Assembly: GCA_036986275.1 (NCBI GenBank)
Contig: BTRG01000009.1
Coordinates: 1-57,055 of the forward strand
Source: BTRG01 sp036986275
GTDB lineage: Bacteria > Pseudomonadota > Gammaproteobacteria > Acidiferrobacterales > SZUA-150
Direction: 5' to 3'
Length of the DNA: 57,055 bases
Positions 43,047 to 52,179 of this stretch are shown one piece after another. The first letter of the stretch is position 1, and each line of letters opens with the position of its first letter. A program made the translations under genes and the position numbers. Under the pieces are notes generated by a model, which searched no databases, had not been told where the DNA came from, and was given only the letters and a program-made list of their open reading frames with translations.

Positions 43047-44806
43047 ACCTGCCGCGTCGAAGATTTGATTGCCTTGTCATAGGTGCCGGCGGCGGCGGCC
43101 TGCGTGCGGCCTTGCAACTGGCGCAAGCCGATGCCCATGTCGCTGTCGTGTCCAAGGTGTTTCCCACGCGCTCACATACTGTCGCGGCGCAAGGCGGCAT
43201 GAATGCTGCTTTGGGTAATGTCTCTCCGGACAACTGGCATTGGCATATGTATGACACCGTCAAGGGCAGCGATTACCTGGGGGACCAGGATGCCATTGAG
43301 TACATGTGTCGTGCGGCATCACGTCTGGTGGTTGAACTGGAGCACTACGGCGTACCGTTTACTCGCCTGCAAGACGGCCATATTTACCAGCGTCCTTTTG
43401 GCGGTCAGAGTCAGAATTTTGGCGGCGAACAAGTGGCGCGCACCTGTGCGGCGGCCGATCGTACGGGTCATGCTATTTTGCACGCACTTTATCAGCAGAA
43501 CCTGAAGGCCAAGACCCATTTCTTTGATGAATTCTTTGTAATCGATTTATTATTAGACAATGAAGGCTGCGCCCTGGGTGCGTTGGTGTTGGACATCGAA
43601 AGCGGTGAGCCGCTAATCATTGAGGCCAAGACAACCCTGCTGGCTACCGGCGGCGCCGGCCGCATGTTCCGTACTTCCACCAATGCCATGATCAATACCG
43701 GCGATGGCATGGCCATGGCCTTGCGTGCCGGGATTCCGTTGCAGGATATGGAGTTTTTTCAGTTTCATCCCACGGGCATCGCCGGCGTCGGTGTGCTGAT
43801 ATCAGAAGGTGTGCGTGGTGAGGGTGGCTATCTTGTGAATAGCGAGGGTGAGCGCTTTATGGAGCGCTACGCACCCAATGCCAAGGACCTGGCCAGTCGT
43901 GACGTCGTCGCCCGCGCCATTGCCATAGAGGTAAGAGAAGGACGGGGCTGTGGCCCCAACAAGGACTACACCTTGCTCAAAGTCGACCACCTGGGGGCGG
44001 ATATAATCAAGAAACGCCTACCAGGCATACGAGAGTTGGCCATACGTTTTGCCGGCACCGACCCTATTGATGCTCCCATACCGGTATATCCCACAGCGCA
44101 TTATACCATGGGCGGTATACCCACCAACCGGCAAGGGCAAGTCGTAGTGCCGGTACAACACGGGCCGGAAGAACCTGTACCGGGACTCTATGCCGTGGGT
44201 GAGTGCGCCTGTGTCTCCGTGCATGGCGCCAATCGCCTGGGCGGGAATTCATTGCTCGATATCGTCGTTTTTGGGCGCGCTGCCGGCAATCATATCCTCG
44301 AGTATCTAAAAGAAACCCGGACACATAGAGGTGTGAGGAGTGCGCCCATAGAACGGATCCTTTCACGTTTAATGCGCTGGCAGCGGACAGGTTCGGGTGA
44401 GTCGGTCGATAGAGTACAGGAAGACTTGCGCAAGACCATGGAAGATTACTGTGGCGTGTTCCGAACCCAGGATATCCTGGATGAAGGCGTGCAAAAGGTG
44501 CTGGAGCTGGAGGCGCGTATGCAGGAAGCGGTATTAAAAGACCAAAGCAAGGTCTTTAATACGGCGCGTATAGAGGCCCTGGAGCTAGAGAATTTAATGG
44601 ATGTATCGCTGGCGACCGTGATTTCGGCGGCGGCACGCCAGGAGAGTCGCGGTGCGCATTCGCGGCTGGATTATCCCGAGCGCGATGATGTGCGTTGGTT
44701 GAAGCATACCTTGTATTCCAGGCAAGACAGGAAACTGGATTACAAACCCGTGCGCATGAAGCCCTTGAGCGTGGATTCCTTTCCACCGAAAGAGCGCGTT
44801 TACTGA
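43043..44806 (+). CDS. sdhA: Succinate dehydrogenase flavoprotein subunit
   Basis: SdhA oxidises succinate to fumarate with covalent FAD at the cytosolic face of the inner membrane. The start is ATG 43043 (ATGA with sdhD), giving 587 residues; an in-frame ATG at 43007 lies in sdhD. IGAGGGGLRAAL binds FAD, and His45 in RSHTVAAQGG is the flavinylation site, the same number as in E. coli. FHPTGI, RDVVARA and the catalytic ARAIAIEVREGRG region follow, with HTMGG-type HYTMGGIPTN and HGANRLGGNSLLD at the end. Confidence 0.98.
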   Translation: MNLPRRRFDCLVIGAGGGGLRAALQLAQADAHVAVVSKVFPTRSHTVAAQGGMNAALGNVSPDNWHWHMYDTVKGSDYLGDQDAIEYMCRAASRLVVELEHYGVPFTRLQDGHIYQRPFGGQSQNFGGEQVARTCAAADRTGHAILHALYQQNLKAKTHFFDEFFVIDLLLDNEGCALGALVLDIESGEPLIIEAKTTLLATGGAGRMFRTSTNAMINTGDGMAMALRAGIPLQDMEFFQFHPTGIAGVGVLISEGVRGEGGYLVNSEGERFMERYAPNAKDLASRDVVARAIAIEVREGRGCGPNKDYTLLKVDHLGADIIKKRLPGIRELAIRFAGTDPIDAPIPVYPTAHYTMGGIPTNRQGQVVVPVQHGPEEPVPGLYAVGECACVSVHGANRLGGNSLLDIVVFGRAAGNHILEYLKETRTHRGVRSAPIERILSRLMRWQRTGSGESVDRVQEDLRKTMEDYCGVFRTQDILDEGVQKVLELEARMQEAVLKDQSKVFNTARIEALELENLMDVSLATVISAAARQESRGAHSRLDYPERDDVRWLKHTLYSRQDRKLDYKPVRMKPLSVDSFPPKERVY

Positions 44807-44827
44807 AGGGCCAGGCCAGGAGTCACC

Positions 44828-45523
44828 GTGCGTTTTTCCATTTACCGCTACAACCCGGAGCAGGACCAGACGCCTTATATGCAGGAGTTCGTTCTGCCGG
44901 ACGGTCATGACGCCATCATGTTGCTCGATGCCTTGTTGCTGTTTAAACAGCAGGACGATAGCCTGAGTTTCAGGCGTTCCTGCCGGGAAGGAGTTTGTGG
45001 TTCGGACGCCATGAACATCAATGGCCGTAATGGGCTGGCCTGTATTATGCCCTTGAAAGACTTGCCGAATAAGGTCGAAATCAGACCCTTGCCTGGCCTG
45101 CCTGTCATCCGTGATCTGGTTGTGGACCTGGAACCGTTTTACAACCAATACCGCACCGTGAAGCCCTGGCTGATTAATCACGACCCGGAGCCGGAAAACG
45201 AGCGACTACAGACACCGGAAGATAGAGAGAAATTAGATGGGCTCTATGATTGCATCTTGTGTGCCTGTTGCTCCACATCTTGCCCGCCATTCTGGTGGAA
45301 CCCGGATCGTTTTTTGGGGCCGGCTGCGTTGCTACAGGCCTGGCGTTTTCTGGCCGATACCCGTGATCAGGCCGCGGGAGAGCGTCTGGATATGCTGGAA
45401 GACCCATATCGTTTGTTTCGCTGCCACTCCATCATGAATTGCACCGATGTCTGTCCCAAGGGGCTCAATCCCACGCGCGCAATTGGGATGATCAAACAGG
45501 CCCTGCTGAAACGTGGAAACTGA
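44828..45523 (+). CDS. sdhB: Succinate dehydrogenase iron-sulfur subunit
   Basis: SdhB carries electrons from FAD to quinone through three Fe-S clusters. The start is GTG 44828 with CAGGAG upstream; 231 residues. The [2Fe-2S] ligands are Cys52, Cys57, Asp60 (Asp replaces Cys, as in E. coli) and Cys72. The C-terminal half has CILCACCSTSCPP and RCHSIMNCTDVCPKGLNP for the [4Fe-4S] and [3Fe-4S] clusters. It overlaps sdhE by 11 bases. Confidence 0.98.
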   Translation: MRFSIYRYNPEQDQTPYMQEFVLPDGHDAIMLLDALLLFKQQDDSLSFRRSCREGVCGSDAMNINGRNGLACIMPLKDLPNKVEIRPLPGLPVIRDLVVDLEPFYNQYRTVKPWLINHDPEPENERLQTPEDREKLDGLYDCILCACCSTSCPPFWWNPDRFLGPAALLQAWRFLADTRDQAAGERLDMLEDPYRLFRCHSIMNCTDVCPKGLNPTRAIGMIKQALLKRGN

Positions 45524-45761
45524 AATATCAGGGTCGGCTGAGACACGTCGTCTGCTATGGCGTTGTCGCCGTGGTCTGTTGGAACTGGATATTGTCCTGC
45601 AACGATTTTTGGAAGCAGAGTACTCAGGCCTGGCCGAACAAGATAAGCGCTGCTTCCGCGATCTGCTTGAGGTTCAGGATAATGCCCTGCTGGAATATCT
45701 GCATGACCCAGATAAATGCCCCGATTTACAATTAAAGCAATTTATTAATAAATATCTGTAA
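45513..45761 (+). CDS. sdhE: FAD assembly factor SdhE
   Basis: SdhE promotes covalent attachment of FAD to SdhA. The 82-residue helical protein has the RGxxELD core (RRGLLELD) and the EDKRCF-like EQDKRCFRDLLEVQD segment with an acidic C-terminus. The start is GTG 45513 inside sdhB. Close linkage in the sdh operon matches its role. It was once called YgfY/CptB, proposed partner of YgfX. Confidence 0.94.
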   Translation: METEISGSAETRRLLWRCRRGLLELDIVLQRFLEAEYSGLAEQDKRCFRDLLEVQDNALLEYLHDPDKCPDLQLKQFINKYL

Positions 45762-45765
45762 TGTA

Positions 45766-46206
45766 TTGAATATAAAAATAAATAATTCAATATTACTCTG
45801 CTATTTGCAAACAGGTATCTATGGCGGCGGCGTTCTGGTGACGGTGCTGTTGCTGCGGCCTGCCGAGCTGGCTGTGCCGGTGCTGCTATTGATGTTGCTT
45901 ATGGGCCGGCATGATGTCAACTCCGGCAATACTGCGCCGGCGATTTCACGATTACGATGGGACCGGCAGGGCTATGCTATCCAGCAGGGTACCGAGTCGG
46001 AGTTTAAGGCGTGCATCCTGAACGGTTATCAACTCAGCCAGTTATTCATCTTTGTCGTGCTCACTGCGCGGGCAAACGGTGCCCGATACAATCTACTGAT
46101 TATTCGGGGCGCGATTACTCGGGAAGACTTTCGAATGCTCACGCAGCATTTATTGTGGCGCTCACATCTTCAACATAACCCTCGCACGTTACAGGGCGCG
46201 GCTTAG
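45766..46206 (+). CDS. ygfX: YgfX/CptA-like membrane protein
   Basis: YgfX (CptA) in E. coli is a small inner-membrane protein next to sdhE; it has been reported to affect cell shape proteins, but a role as toxin is disputed. The 146-residue product has two hydrophobic segments (about 12-46), then SRLRWDRQGYAIQQGTESEF and EDFRMLTQHLLWR, which match the soluble part of the family. The start at TTG 45766 is 4 bases after sdhE; it is weak. Its 3' end overlaps nadB tail-to-tail by 18 bases. Confidence 0.85.
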   Translation: MNIKINNSILLCYLQTGIYGGGVLVTVLLLRPAELAVPVLLLMLLMGRHDVNSGNTAPAISRLRWDRQGYAIQQGTESEFKACILNGYQLSQLFIFVVLTARANGARYNLLIIRGAITREDFRMLTQHLLWRSHLQHNPRTLQGAA

Positions 46207-47829
46207 AGCCTCTGATTGCGCGTCCGTGTTGGGTGACAGCAGGGTGTCGTGTTCGGCATCCGCACCGCCAGGCTCGGGGTAGTCGCGTGTGAAATGCAGA
46301 CCACGACTTTCTTTTCTGGCCAGAGCGCTGCGGACGATAAGTTCGGCGACGAGCACCAGGTTACGCAACTCGACCAGGTCATTAGTAACTTTAAAGTTAC
46401 TGTAGTATTCCCGAATCTCGTCTTTCAGCAGATCTATACGGTGTTGCGCGCGTTGCAGGCGTTTGCTGGTGCGCACAATACCGACATAGTCCCACATAAA
46501 GTGTCGCAGCTCTTCCCAGTTGTGCGAGACCACCACTTGCTCATCGGCATCGGTTACCCGGCTTTCATCCCAGGGTGGCAAGGTTTTGGTGAGATAGGGC
46601 AGGTCGGGAAGTTTCTTGATAATGTCTTCAGCTGCGGATTGGGCAAATACCAGGCATTCCAGCAGCGAGTTGCTGGCCAGGCGATTGGCGCCATGCAGGC
46701 CGGTGGAGGCACATTCCCCTATGGCATAGAGACCGGAAATGTCGGTGCGCGCATGCAGGTCCGTGACGATGCCGCCGCAGGTGTAATGCGCGGCCGGTAC
46801 CACCGGGATGGGTTCCCGGGTCATGTCATAGCCAAAATCCAGACAGCGTTTATAGATAGTGGGAAAGTGTTCTTTTATAAATTCCTCGGGTTGGTGGCTG
46901 ATATCCAGATTGACGTGACTGATGCCATGACGCTTCATCTCGAAGTCTATGGCGCGGGCGACAATGTCACGTGGCGCCAATTCGGCACGTTCGTCATGAG
47001 CTGACATAAAGCTGTCGCCATTGGGTAGGGAAAGCTTGCCGCCTTCGCCGCGTACGGCCTCGGTGACCAGGAATGACTTGGCCTGGGAGTGATACAGGCA
47101 AGTGGGATGAAATTGCACGAATTCCATATTGGCCACACGGCAGCCAGCGCGCCAGGCCATGGCAATGCCGTCACCGGTCGAGGTGTCGGGATTGCTGGTG
47201 TACAAATAGACTTTAGAGGCTCCGCCGGTGGCCAGCACCACGAATTTAGCCAGGTAGGTGTCCACATCGCCTGAAGATTTATTGTAGACATAAGCCCCCA
47301 GGCAGCGGTTTCCCCCCGGCAGATGAGCCTTTTGCTGCATAATCAGGTCTATGGAAATGGCATGCTCCTGTATGTTGATGGAAGCATGTCCGCGGACCTG
47401 TTGTTCCAGTGTCGTTGCCACGGCCCGGCCCGTGGCATCGTTGGTATGTATGACCCGGCGATGGCTGTGTCCGCCTTCGCGTGTCAGGTGGTAGTCAGAA
47501 TGACCGTCAGAAGCCTGGCTGAAAGACACACCGCGGTCTATGAGCCATTGTATGGCCGTAGGTCCATGATGTACGACAAAATCAACGGTGTCGGTATGGC
47601 AAATACCGGCACCGGCTCTCAGGGTGTCTTCTATGTGACTTTCAAAAGAGTCCTCGTCCTGGTTCAAGACAGCGGCGATACCACCCTGGGCATAGAGACT
47701 GGAACCTTCGGTGAGCGGGCCCTTGGCCAGCAGGCAAATCGAGGCATGGTCGGCCAAGCGTAGCGCCAGGCTCAAGCCGGCGGCGCCAGCGCCAATAATC
47801 AAGACATCAGATGCGAATGTTGTAGACAT
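46189..47829 (-). CDS. nadB: L-aspartate oxidase
   Basis: NadB oxidises aspartate to iminoaspartate, first step of NAD synthesis, using FAD and O2 or fumarate. The 546-residue protein is related to SdhA but lacks the flavinylated His: the same place reads EGSSLYAQGGIAAV. IIGAGAAGLSLAL binds FAD. EFVQFHPT, the HYTCGGIVTD and GANRLASNSLLE motifs and the helical C-terminal domain (LVELRNLVLVAELIVRSAL) are typical. The location next to rpoE is as in Pseudomonas. Confidence 0.97.
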   Translation of the reverse strand: MSTTFASDVLIIGAGAAGLSLALRLADHASICLLAKGPLTEGSSLYAQGGIAAVLNQDEDSFESHIEDTLRAGAGICHTDTVDFVVHHGPTAIQWLIDRGVSFSQASDGHSDYHLTREGGHSHRRVIHTNDATGRAVATTLEQQVRGHASINIQEHAISIDLIMQQKAHLPGGNRCLGAYVYNKSSGDVDTYLAKFVVLATGGASKVYLYTSNPDTSTGDGIAMAWRAGCRVANMEFVQFHPTCLYHSQAKSFLVTEAVRGEGGKLSLPNGDSFMSAHDERAELAPRDIVARAIDFEMKRHGISHVNLDISHQPEEFIKEHFPTIYKRCLDFGYDMTREPIPVVPAAHYTCGGIVTDLHARTDISGLYAIGECASTGLHGANRLASNSLLECLVFAQSAAEDIIKKLPDLPYLTKTLPPWDESRVTDADEQVVVSHNWEELRHFMWDYVGIVRTSKRLQRAQHRIDLLKDEIREYYSNFKVTNDLVELRNLVLVAELIVRSALARKESRGLHFTRDYPEPGGADAEHDTLLSPNTDAQSEALSRAL

Positions 47830-47969
47830 ATCAGGCGGTCGCTCTGTTTTGGAGTAATCCTAGCATAGGCTTATTTAATCTGGGTAAACTCCCGGGTTGT
47901 TGACTTAAAGTGTTGCTTATATAGCTTAAAACATGAAGGAACAAAAGGCGCAGAAATATCAATGATAAC

Positions 47970-47996
47970 GAACTTTTTACACATCCCAGGGTCTTT
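47970..47996 (+). promoter_or_regulatory. Sigma-E-type promoter upstream of rpoE
   Basis: GAACTT (47970-47975) and TCTTT (47992-47996) are separated by 16 bases. The -35 fits the sigma-E consensus GGAACTT except for one base; the -10 is an imperfect match to TCTGA/TCAAA. It lies 60 bases before rpoE and would give the usual self-activation. Confidence 0.45.
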
Positions 47997-48056
47997 TAAA
48001 GCAGTGGATCACTGTCTCTTATGTGGTTTTGAGGTCTGTGTTTCGAGTGGTAATGA

Positions 48057-48641
48057 ATGAGCGCAGATAATCGGAGCGTAGACGGAGAGCTGGTGGCAAG
48101 GGTGCAGCGTGGCGACAAGGCGGCCTTTGATCTGCTGGTACGCAAGTACCAGCACAAGGTAATGAAACTGGTCGGGCGTTTTGTGTTTGATCAGGGTGCG
48201 GTCGAGGATGTCACCCAGGAAGCCTTTATAAAGGCTTACCGCGCCATAGGAAACTTTCGCGGTGAAAGTGCATTTTATACCTGGCTTTACCGTATCGCCG
48301 TGAATACCGCCAAGAATCACCTGGTGTCCATGAGCCGACGGCCGCCAGGGACTGACGTCGAGACAAGTGACGCGGAAATGATGGAATCGGGTGCCAGCTT
48401 GAGAGAGATCGCGACACCAGAATCCCATCTGCTGACCGATGAGATAGTGGCGACAGTGCAGGAAACCATTGCTGCCTTGCCGGAGGATTTACGTACGGCG
48501 ATTACCCTCAGGGAATTCGACGGTCTAAGTTATGAAGAGATCGCAAATGTAATGGCGTGCCCTATCGGCACTGTGCGATCAAGAATATTCAGGGCGCGAG
48601 AGGCCATCGATGCAAAACTGGCCCCTCTAATCGAGAAGTAA
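48057..48641 (+). CDS. rpoE: RNA polymerase sigma factor RpoE (AlgU)
   Basis: The ECF sigma factor that directs the envelope stress response. The 194 residues show region 2 (AAFDLLVRKYQHKVMKLV, DVTQEAFIKAYRAIGNFRG, YTWLYRIAVNTAKNHL) and region 4 (LPEDLRTAITLREFDGLSYEEIANVM, then PIGTVRSRIFRAREAI). These match RpoE/AlgU closely. The ATG lies at 48057. The anti-sigma RseA and its partner RseB follow, and RseP is encoded at 5368. Confidence 0.98.
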   Translation: MSADNRSVDGELVARVQRGDKAAFDLLVRKYQHKVMKLVGRFVFDQGAVEDVTQEAFIKAYRAIGNFRGESAFYTWLYRIAVNTAKNHLVSMSRRPPGTDVETSDAEMMESGASLREIATPESHLLTDEIVATVQETIAALPEDLRTAITLREFDGLSYEEIANVMACPIGTVRSRIFRAREAIDAKLAPLIEK

Positions 48642-48685
48642 CTGGGTGATATTGCAGTAAGTGGTTGTGTGGGGACCAAAGAGTT

Positions 48686-49246
48686 ATGAGTGATAAAGAA
48701 AAATTATCCATACTGATGGATGACGAGACTAATGCCGCGGAAAGAGAGCGCATCATCGATGCCATCTCCCGGGATCAGGCGCTACGAGAGATCTGGAGCC
48801 GCTATCATCTGATAGGCACCGTTATACGCCAGGAGAGTGCAGCCCATGGAGCCGAGGTCCTGCCCCGACGTATTGCTGCCGGTATTGAAGTGGAAACATC
48901 CTCCACATCCACAGTTGTCTCCATGCCCATACGCCAACGGCCAATGGCAAAAATGGTAGGGAGTCTGGCCATTGCTGCGTCTGTAGCGGTGGTGGCGCTG
49001 ATTGGCGTCCAGTTTCGCGCGCCTGATAGCAAGCAGTCTGCCGCGCAAATGGTTGCCACTACAGTCCCCGTTGCCACCAAAGATTACATTCGTGCCGCTG
49101 GTGAAACACGCTGGAAACAGCGTCAGCCTGGTACCGAGCATAAGCTTAATATGTATCTGGTGGAGCATAATGAATTCAGTCCCACGACCAGCATCAAGGG
49201 CATGATGAATTACGGGCTTATCGCCGGGTACGATAACAGGAAATGA
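48686..49246 (+). CDS. rseA: Anti-sigma-E factor RseA (MucA)
   Basis: RseA holds RpoE at the inner membrane until it is cut by DegS and RseP. With the ATG at 48686 it has 186 residues; a ATG-type frame start upstream at 48665 is less typical. The N-terminal anti-sigma domain (EKLSILMDDETNAAERERI, ALREIWSRYHLIGTVIRQE) precedes a membrane helix (about 90-110, MVGSLAIAASVAVVALIGVQF) and a short periplasmic tail. It overlaps rseB by 4 bases. Confidence 0.93.
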   Translation: MSDKEKLSILMDDETNAAERERIIDAISRDQALREIWSRYHLIGTVIRQESAAHGAEVLPRRIAAGIEVETSSTSTVVSMPIRQRPMAKMVGSLAIAASVAVVALIGVQFRAPDSKQSAAQMVATTVPVATKDYIRAAGETRWKQRQPGTEHKLNMYLVEHNEFSPTTSIKGMMNYGLIAGYDNRK

Positions 49247-50220
49247 AACCCTTCTTCACCCGCTATCGTTCTCTGTTATTTGCGGGCTTGTTGTCTATCA
49301 CTGCCGGGGCGTATGCTGACGATGTCGCGCATGACTGGCTTATAAAAATGAGCCATGCCGCCCGTAAACTCAACTATCAGGGTACGTTTGTTTACCAGCA
49401 TGGTAATCAGATAGAGGTTATGCGCATCCTGCACAGTGTGAGTGACGAAGGTGTGCGTGAGCGTCTGTTATCGCTCAATGGCGCGCGTCGGGAAATCATA
49501 CGGGATAATGATCTTGTACGTTGTTATCTGCCGGATGAGAACGCGGTCATGGTAGGACATCGCAAGGCCAACCAAAAAAGCTTTCCCAGCATACTACCGT
49601 CTCGGCTCAAGGCCCTGGATGATAACTACACCATGATTCTGGGAGGTGTGGATCGCATTTCGGATCGTCAGGCACAGCTGATCGCGATAAAACCGAAAGA
49701 TGATTATCGCTACGGTTATCGCTTATGGGCGGATCGGGAGACCGGCCTGCTGGTCAAGACTGACTTGGTAGCACCGGATGGTAAACTCATTGAGCAATTC
49801 ATGTTCACCGATGTGCAGATCGGTCAAAAGATCGATCCGCAAGACCTGAGACCCAGCAATGCCGGCAAGGACATGGTGTGGCATCGCGACTCGACCAGCG
49901 GCGCCATAGACATGCATCAATCTCGTTGGAATTTACAAGGCGCACCCAAGGGTTTCCGGCAGACGGCATATATGAGACGCAGGATGTCCATGCAGCAACA
50001 ACCAGTGGAACACCTGGTGTTGTCCGATGGCTTGGCCGCCGTGTCGATTTTTATAGAAGAGATTGATAAAAAGAGAAATTCCAGCATGTCTGGGCTCAAC
50101 AGCATGGGCGCGGTACATGCTTATACTTCTGTGCTTGATAACTATCAAATTATCGTGGTGGGTGAAGTCCCGGCCAAGACAGTATCAGCCATAAATAGTG
50201 GGATTTCCCTGAATCGTTAA
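49243..50220 (+). CDS. rseB: Sigma-E regulator RseB (MucB)
   Basis: RseB is a periplasmic protein that guards RseA from DegS and senses LPS. The 325 residues start with a signal peptide (LLFAGLLSITAGAYA, cut before DDVAH). Then HAARKLNYQGTFVYQHGNQIE, the MucB large domain, and FRQTAYMRRRMSMQQQPVEH at the small domain are typical. The gene ends the sigma-E set: no rseC or degP (mucD) follows, unlike many relatives. Confidence 0.95.
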   Translation: MKPFFTRYRSLLFAGLLSITAGAYADDVAHDWLIKMSHAARKLNYQGTFVYQHGNQIEVMRILHSVSDEGVRERLLSLNGARREIIRDNDLVRCYLPDENAVMVGHRKANQKSFPSILPSRLKALDDNYTMILGGVDRISDRQAQLIAIKPKDDYRYGYRLWADRETGLLVKTDLVAPDGKLIEQFMFTDVQIGQKIDPQDLRPSNAGKDMVWHRDSTSGAIDMHQSRWNLQGAPKGFRQTAYMRRRMSMQQQPVEHLVLSDGLAAVSIFIEEIDKKRNSSMSGLNSMGAVHAYTSVLDNYQIIVVGEVPAKTVSAINSGISLNR

Positions 50221-50249
50221 AAACGCCTGAAATTCAGAGCCTGATTCAT

Positions 50250-50278
50250 TTCTCACTGTTTTCCAAATACGTTATCAT
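50250..50278 (+). promoter_or_regulatory. Candidate sigma-70 promoter of lepA
   Basis: TATCAT (50273-50278) matches the -10 consensus at five positions and TTCTCA (50250-50255) the -35 at four, with a 17-base spacer. It would start a transcript about 85 bases before lepA, so that the hairpin at 50317 is in the leader. Confidence 0.4.
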
Positions 50279-50316
50279 GGCGCCCGCGATTACAGGGCAT
50301 CACGAGCTAAATCAAT

Positions 50317-50339
50317 AAAGGGCGCCGCTGGCGCCTTTT
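50317..50339 (+). terminator. GC-rich hairpin with T-run in the rseB-lepA gap
   Basis: AAAGGGCGCC (50317-50326) pairs with GGCGCCTTTT (50330-50339) around GCT, a 10-bp stem with one G-U pair; its 3' arm ends in four T residues. It can end transcripts from rseB. Since it lies 30 bases before the lepA start and after the candidate promoter, it might also attenuate lepA. Confidence 0.65.
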
Positions 50340-50368
50340 CCTATGGGTTTTATTACAAAAATACCGGC

Positions 50369-52177
50369 ATGAGTGATTGGGACCAAAGTCTAATCCGCAA
50401 TTTTTCCATAATTGCACATATCGATCATGGCAAATCCACTATCGCGGATCGTTTTATACAACGATGTGGGGGCCTGGAGGACAGGGAGATGCAGGAGCAG
50501 GTGCTGGATTCCATGGAACTGGAAAAAGAGCGCGGCATTACCATCAAGGCGCAGAGCGTGGCCTTGCCTTACATAGCGCGCGATGGCAAGACCTATCATT
50601 TGAATATGATTGACACTCCGGGCCACGTGGATTTTTCCTATGAGGTGTCACGCTCACTGACAGCGTGTGAGGGGGCCTTGCTGATCGTCGACGCCGCCCA
50701 GGGCGTGCAGGCCCAAACCGTTGCCAATTGTTATACTGCGGCCGAGCTCAATCTCGAGATTGTGCCGGTACTGAACAAGATTGATTTGCCCGCCGCCGAA
50801 CCGGAGCGGGTCAAGGCCGAGATCGAGGAGATCATAGGCATTGATGCCTCGAATGCCATAGAGACCAGCGCCAAAACCGGACAAGGGATAGAGGATATTC
50901 TTGAGGCCATCATACATACCATACCGCCGCCCATGGGTGACCCGGGAGCTAAACTGCAGGCCCTGATTGTCGATTCATGGTTTGATAATTACCTGGGTAC
51001 GGTGTCGCTGGTGCGTGTGATGCAAGGCACCTTGCGGCCAAAGCACAAGATACGCTTGATGGCTACCCAAAGGGAACATTTGGTCGATGAGATCGGGATC
51101 TTCACCCCCAAGCGGCAAAAGGTGGGACAACTGCGCGCAGGTGAAGTGGGATATATTATTGCCGGGATCAAGGAAGTGCGTAGTGCCCGTGTGGGTGACA
51201 CCATCACCAACGTGAACGACCCGGCCGATGCACCGCTGCAAGGCTTCAAGGAAATCAAGCCACGCGTGTTTGCCGGGCTCTATCCGGTGGATTCCGCGGG
51301 TTACAATGATTTTCGTGATGCCCTGGAAAAGCTGCGCCTGAACGACGCTTCATTGTCGTATGAACCCGAAACCTCGGAGGCCCTGGGCTTTGGTTTTCGT
51401 TGCGGTTTTCTGGGGATGCTGCATATGGAGATCGTGCAGGAACGCCTTGAGCGCGAGTACGATATCAATCTCATTACCACGGCACCGACCGTGGTGTATG
51501 AAATCCTGAGCAAGAAAGGAGAAGTGCAACGGATAGAGAATCCAGCCAGGCTGCCCGAGTCATCAGCCATTGAGGAATTTCGCGAACCCATTATTGTGGC
51601 GCATATCCTGACACCACAGGAATATGTCGGGGCAGTCATAGGGTTATGCGTGGAGAAACGTGGCATACAGCGCAATATGAGTTATGTTGGCAATCAGGTT
51701 ATGCTGACCTACGAATTGCCCATGAACGAGATTGTGCTTGATTTTTTTGATCGCCTGAAATCAATAAGCCGGGGTTATGCTTCACTGGAATATGAGTTCC
51801 TGGAATTTCGTCCTTCAGACTTGTGCAAGCTGGATGTGTTGATTAACGGCGACAAGGTCGATGCCTTGTCGGTTATTGTGCACAAGGATCAGAGTCAGTA
51901 TCGTGGCCGAGAACTGGTCAAGAAGCTCAAGGCAATCATACACAGGCAGATGTTTGAAATCGCAGTGCAGGCTGCTATTGGTGCAAAAGTTGTGGCACGT
52001 GAGACCGTTAAGGCATTACGTAAGAATGTTACAGCAAAATGTTATGGTGGCGACATTACACGCAAGCGTAAGTTGCTTGAGAAACAAAAAGCAGGGAAGA
52101 AGCGCATGAAACAGGTGGGTTCCGTAGAGATCCCACAGGAAGCGTTTCTGGCCGTCTTGAAAGTGGATGATAAGTAA
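50369..52177 (+). CDS. lepA: Elongation factor 4 (LepA)
   Basis: LepA is a ribosome-associated GTPase, implicated in back-translocation and ribosome assembly. The 602 residues (599 in E. coli) begin RNFSIIAHIDHGKSTIADRF (P-loop), then KERGITIKAQSV, DTPGHVDFSYEV and NKIDLPAAEPE (G domain). The EF-G-like III and V domains follow, and the LepA-specific C-terminal domain (LVKKLKAIIHRQMFEIAVQA, then TAKCYGGDITRKRKLLEKQK). It is followed after 2 bases by lepB. Confidence 0.98.
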   Translation: MSDWDQSLIRNFSIIAHIDHGKSTIADRFIQRCGGLEDREMQEQVLDSMELEKERGITIKAQSVALPYIARDGKTYHLNMIDTPGHVDFSYEVSRSLTACEGALLIVDAAQGVQAQTVANCYTAAELNLEIVPVLNKIDLPAAEPERVKAEIEEIIGIDASNAIETSAKTGQGIEDILEAIIHTIPPPMGDPGAKLQALIVDSWFDNYLGTVSLVRVMQGTLRPKHKIRLMATQREHLVDEIGIFTPKRQKVGQLRAGEVGYIIAGIKEVRSARVGDTITNVNDPADAPLQGFKEIKPRVFAGLYPVDSAGYNDFRDALEKLRLNDASLSYEPETSEALGFGFRCGFLGMLHMEIVQERLEREYDINLITTAPTVVYEILSKKGEVQRIENPARLPESSAIEEFREPIIVAHILTPQEYVGAVIGLCVEKRGIQRNMSYVGNQVMLTYELPMNEIVLDFFDRLKSISRGYASLEYEFLEFRPSDLCKLDVLINGDKVDALSVIVHKDQSQYRGRELVKKLKAIIHRQMFEIAVQAAIGAKVVARETVKALRKNVTAKCYGGDITRKRKLLEKQKAGKKRMKQVGSVEIPQEAFLAVLKVDDK

Positions 52178-52179
52178 TT

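Noticed and set aside
47899..47922. Sigma-70 promoter TTGACT...TATATA for rpoE
   Set aside because: The spacer is only 12-14 bases; the sigma-E-type site further downstream fits better.
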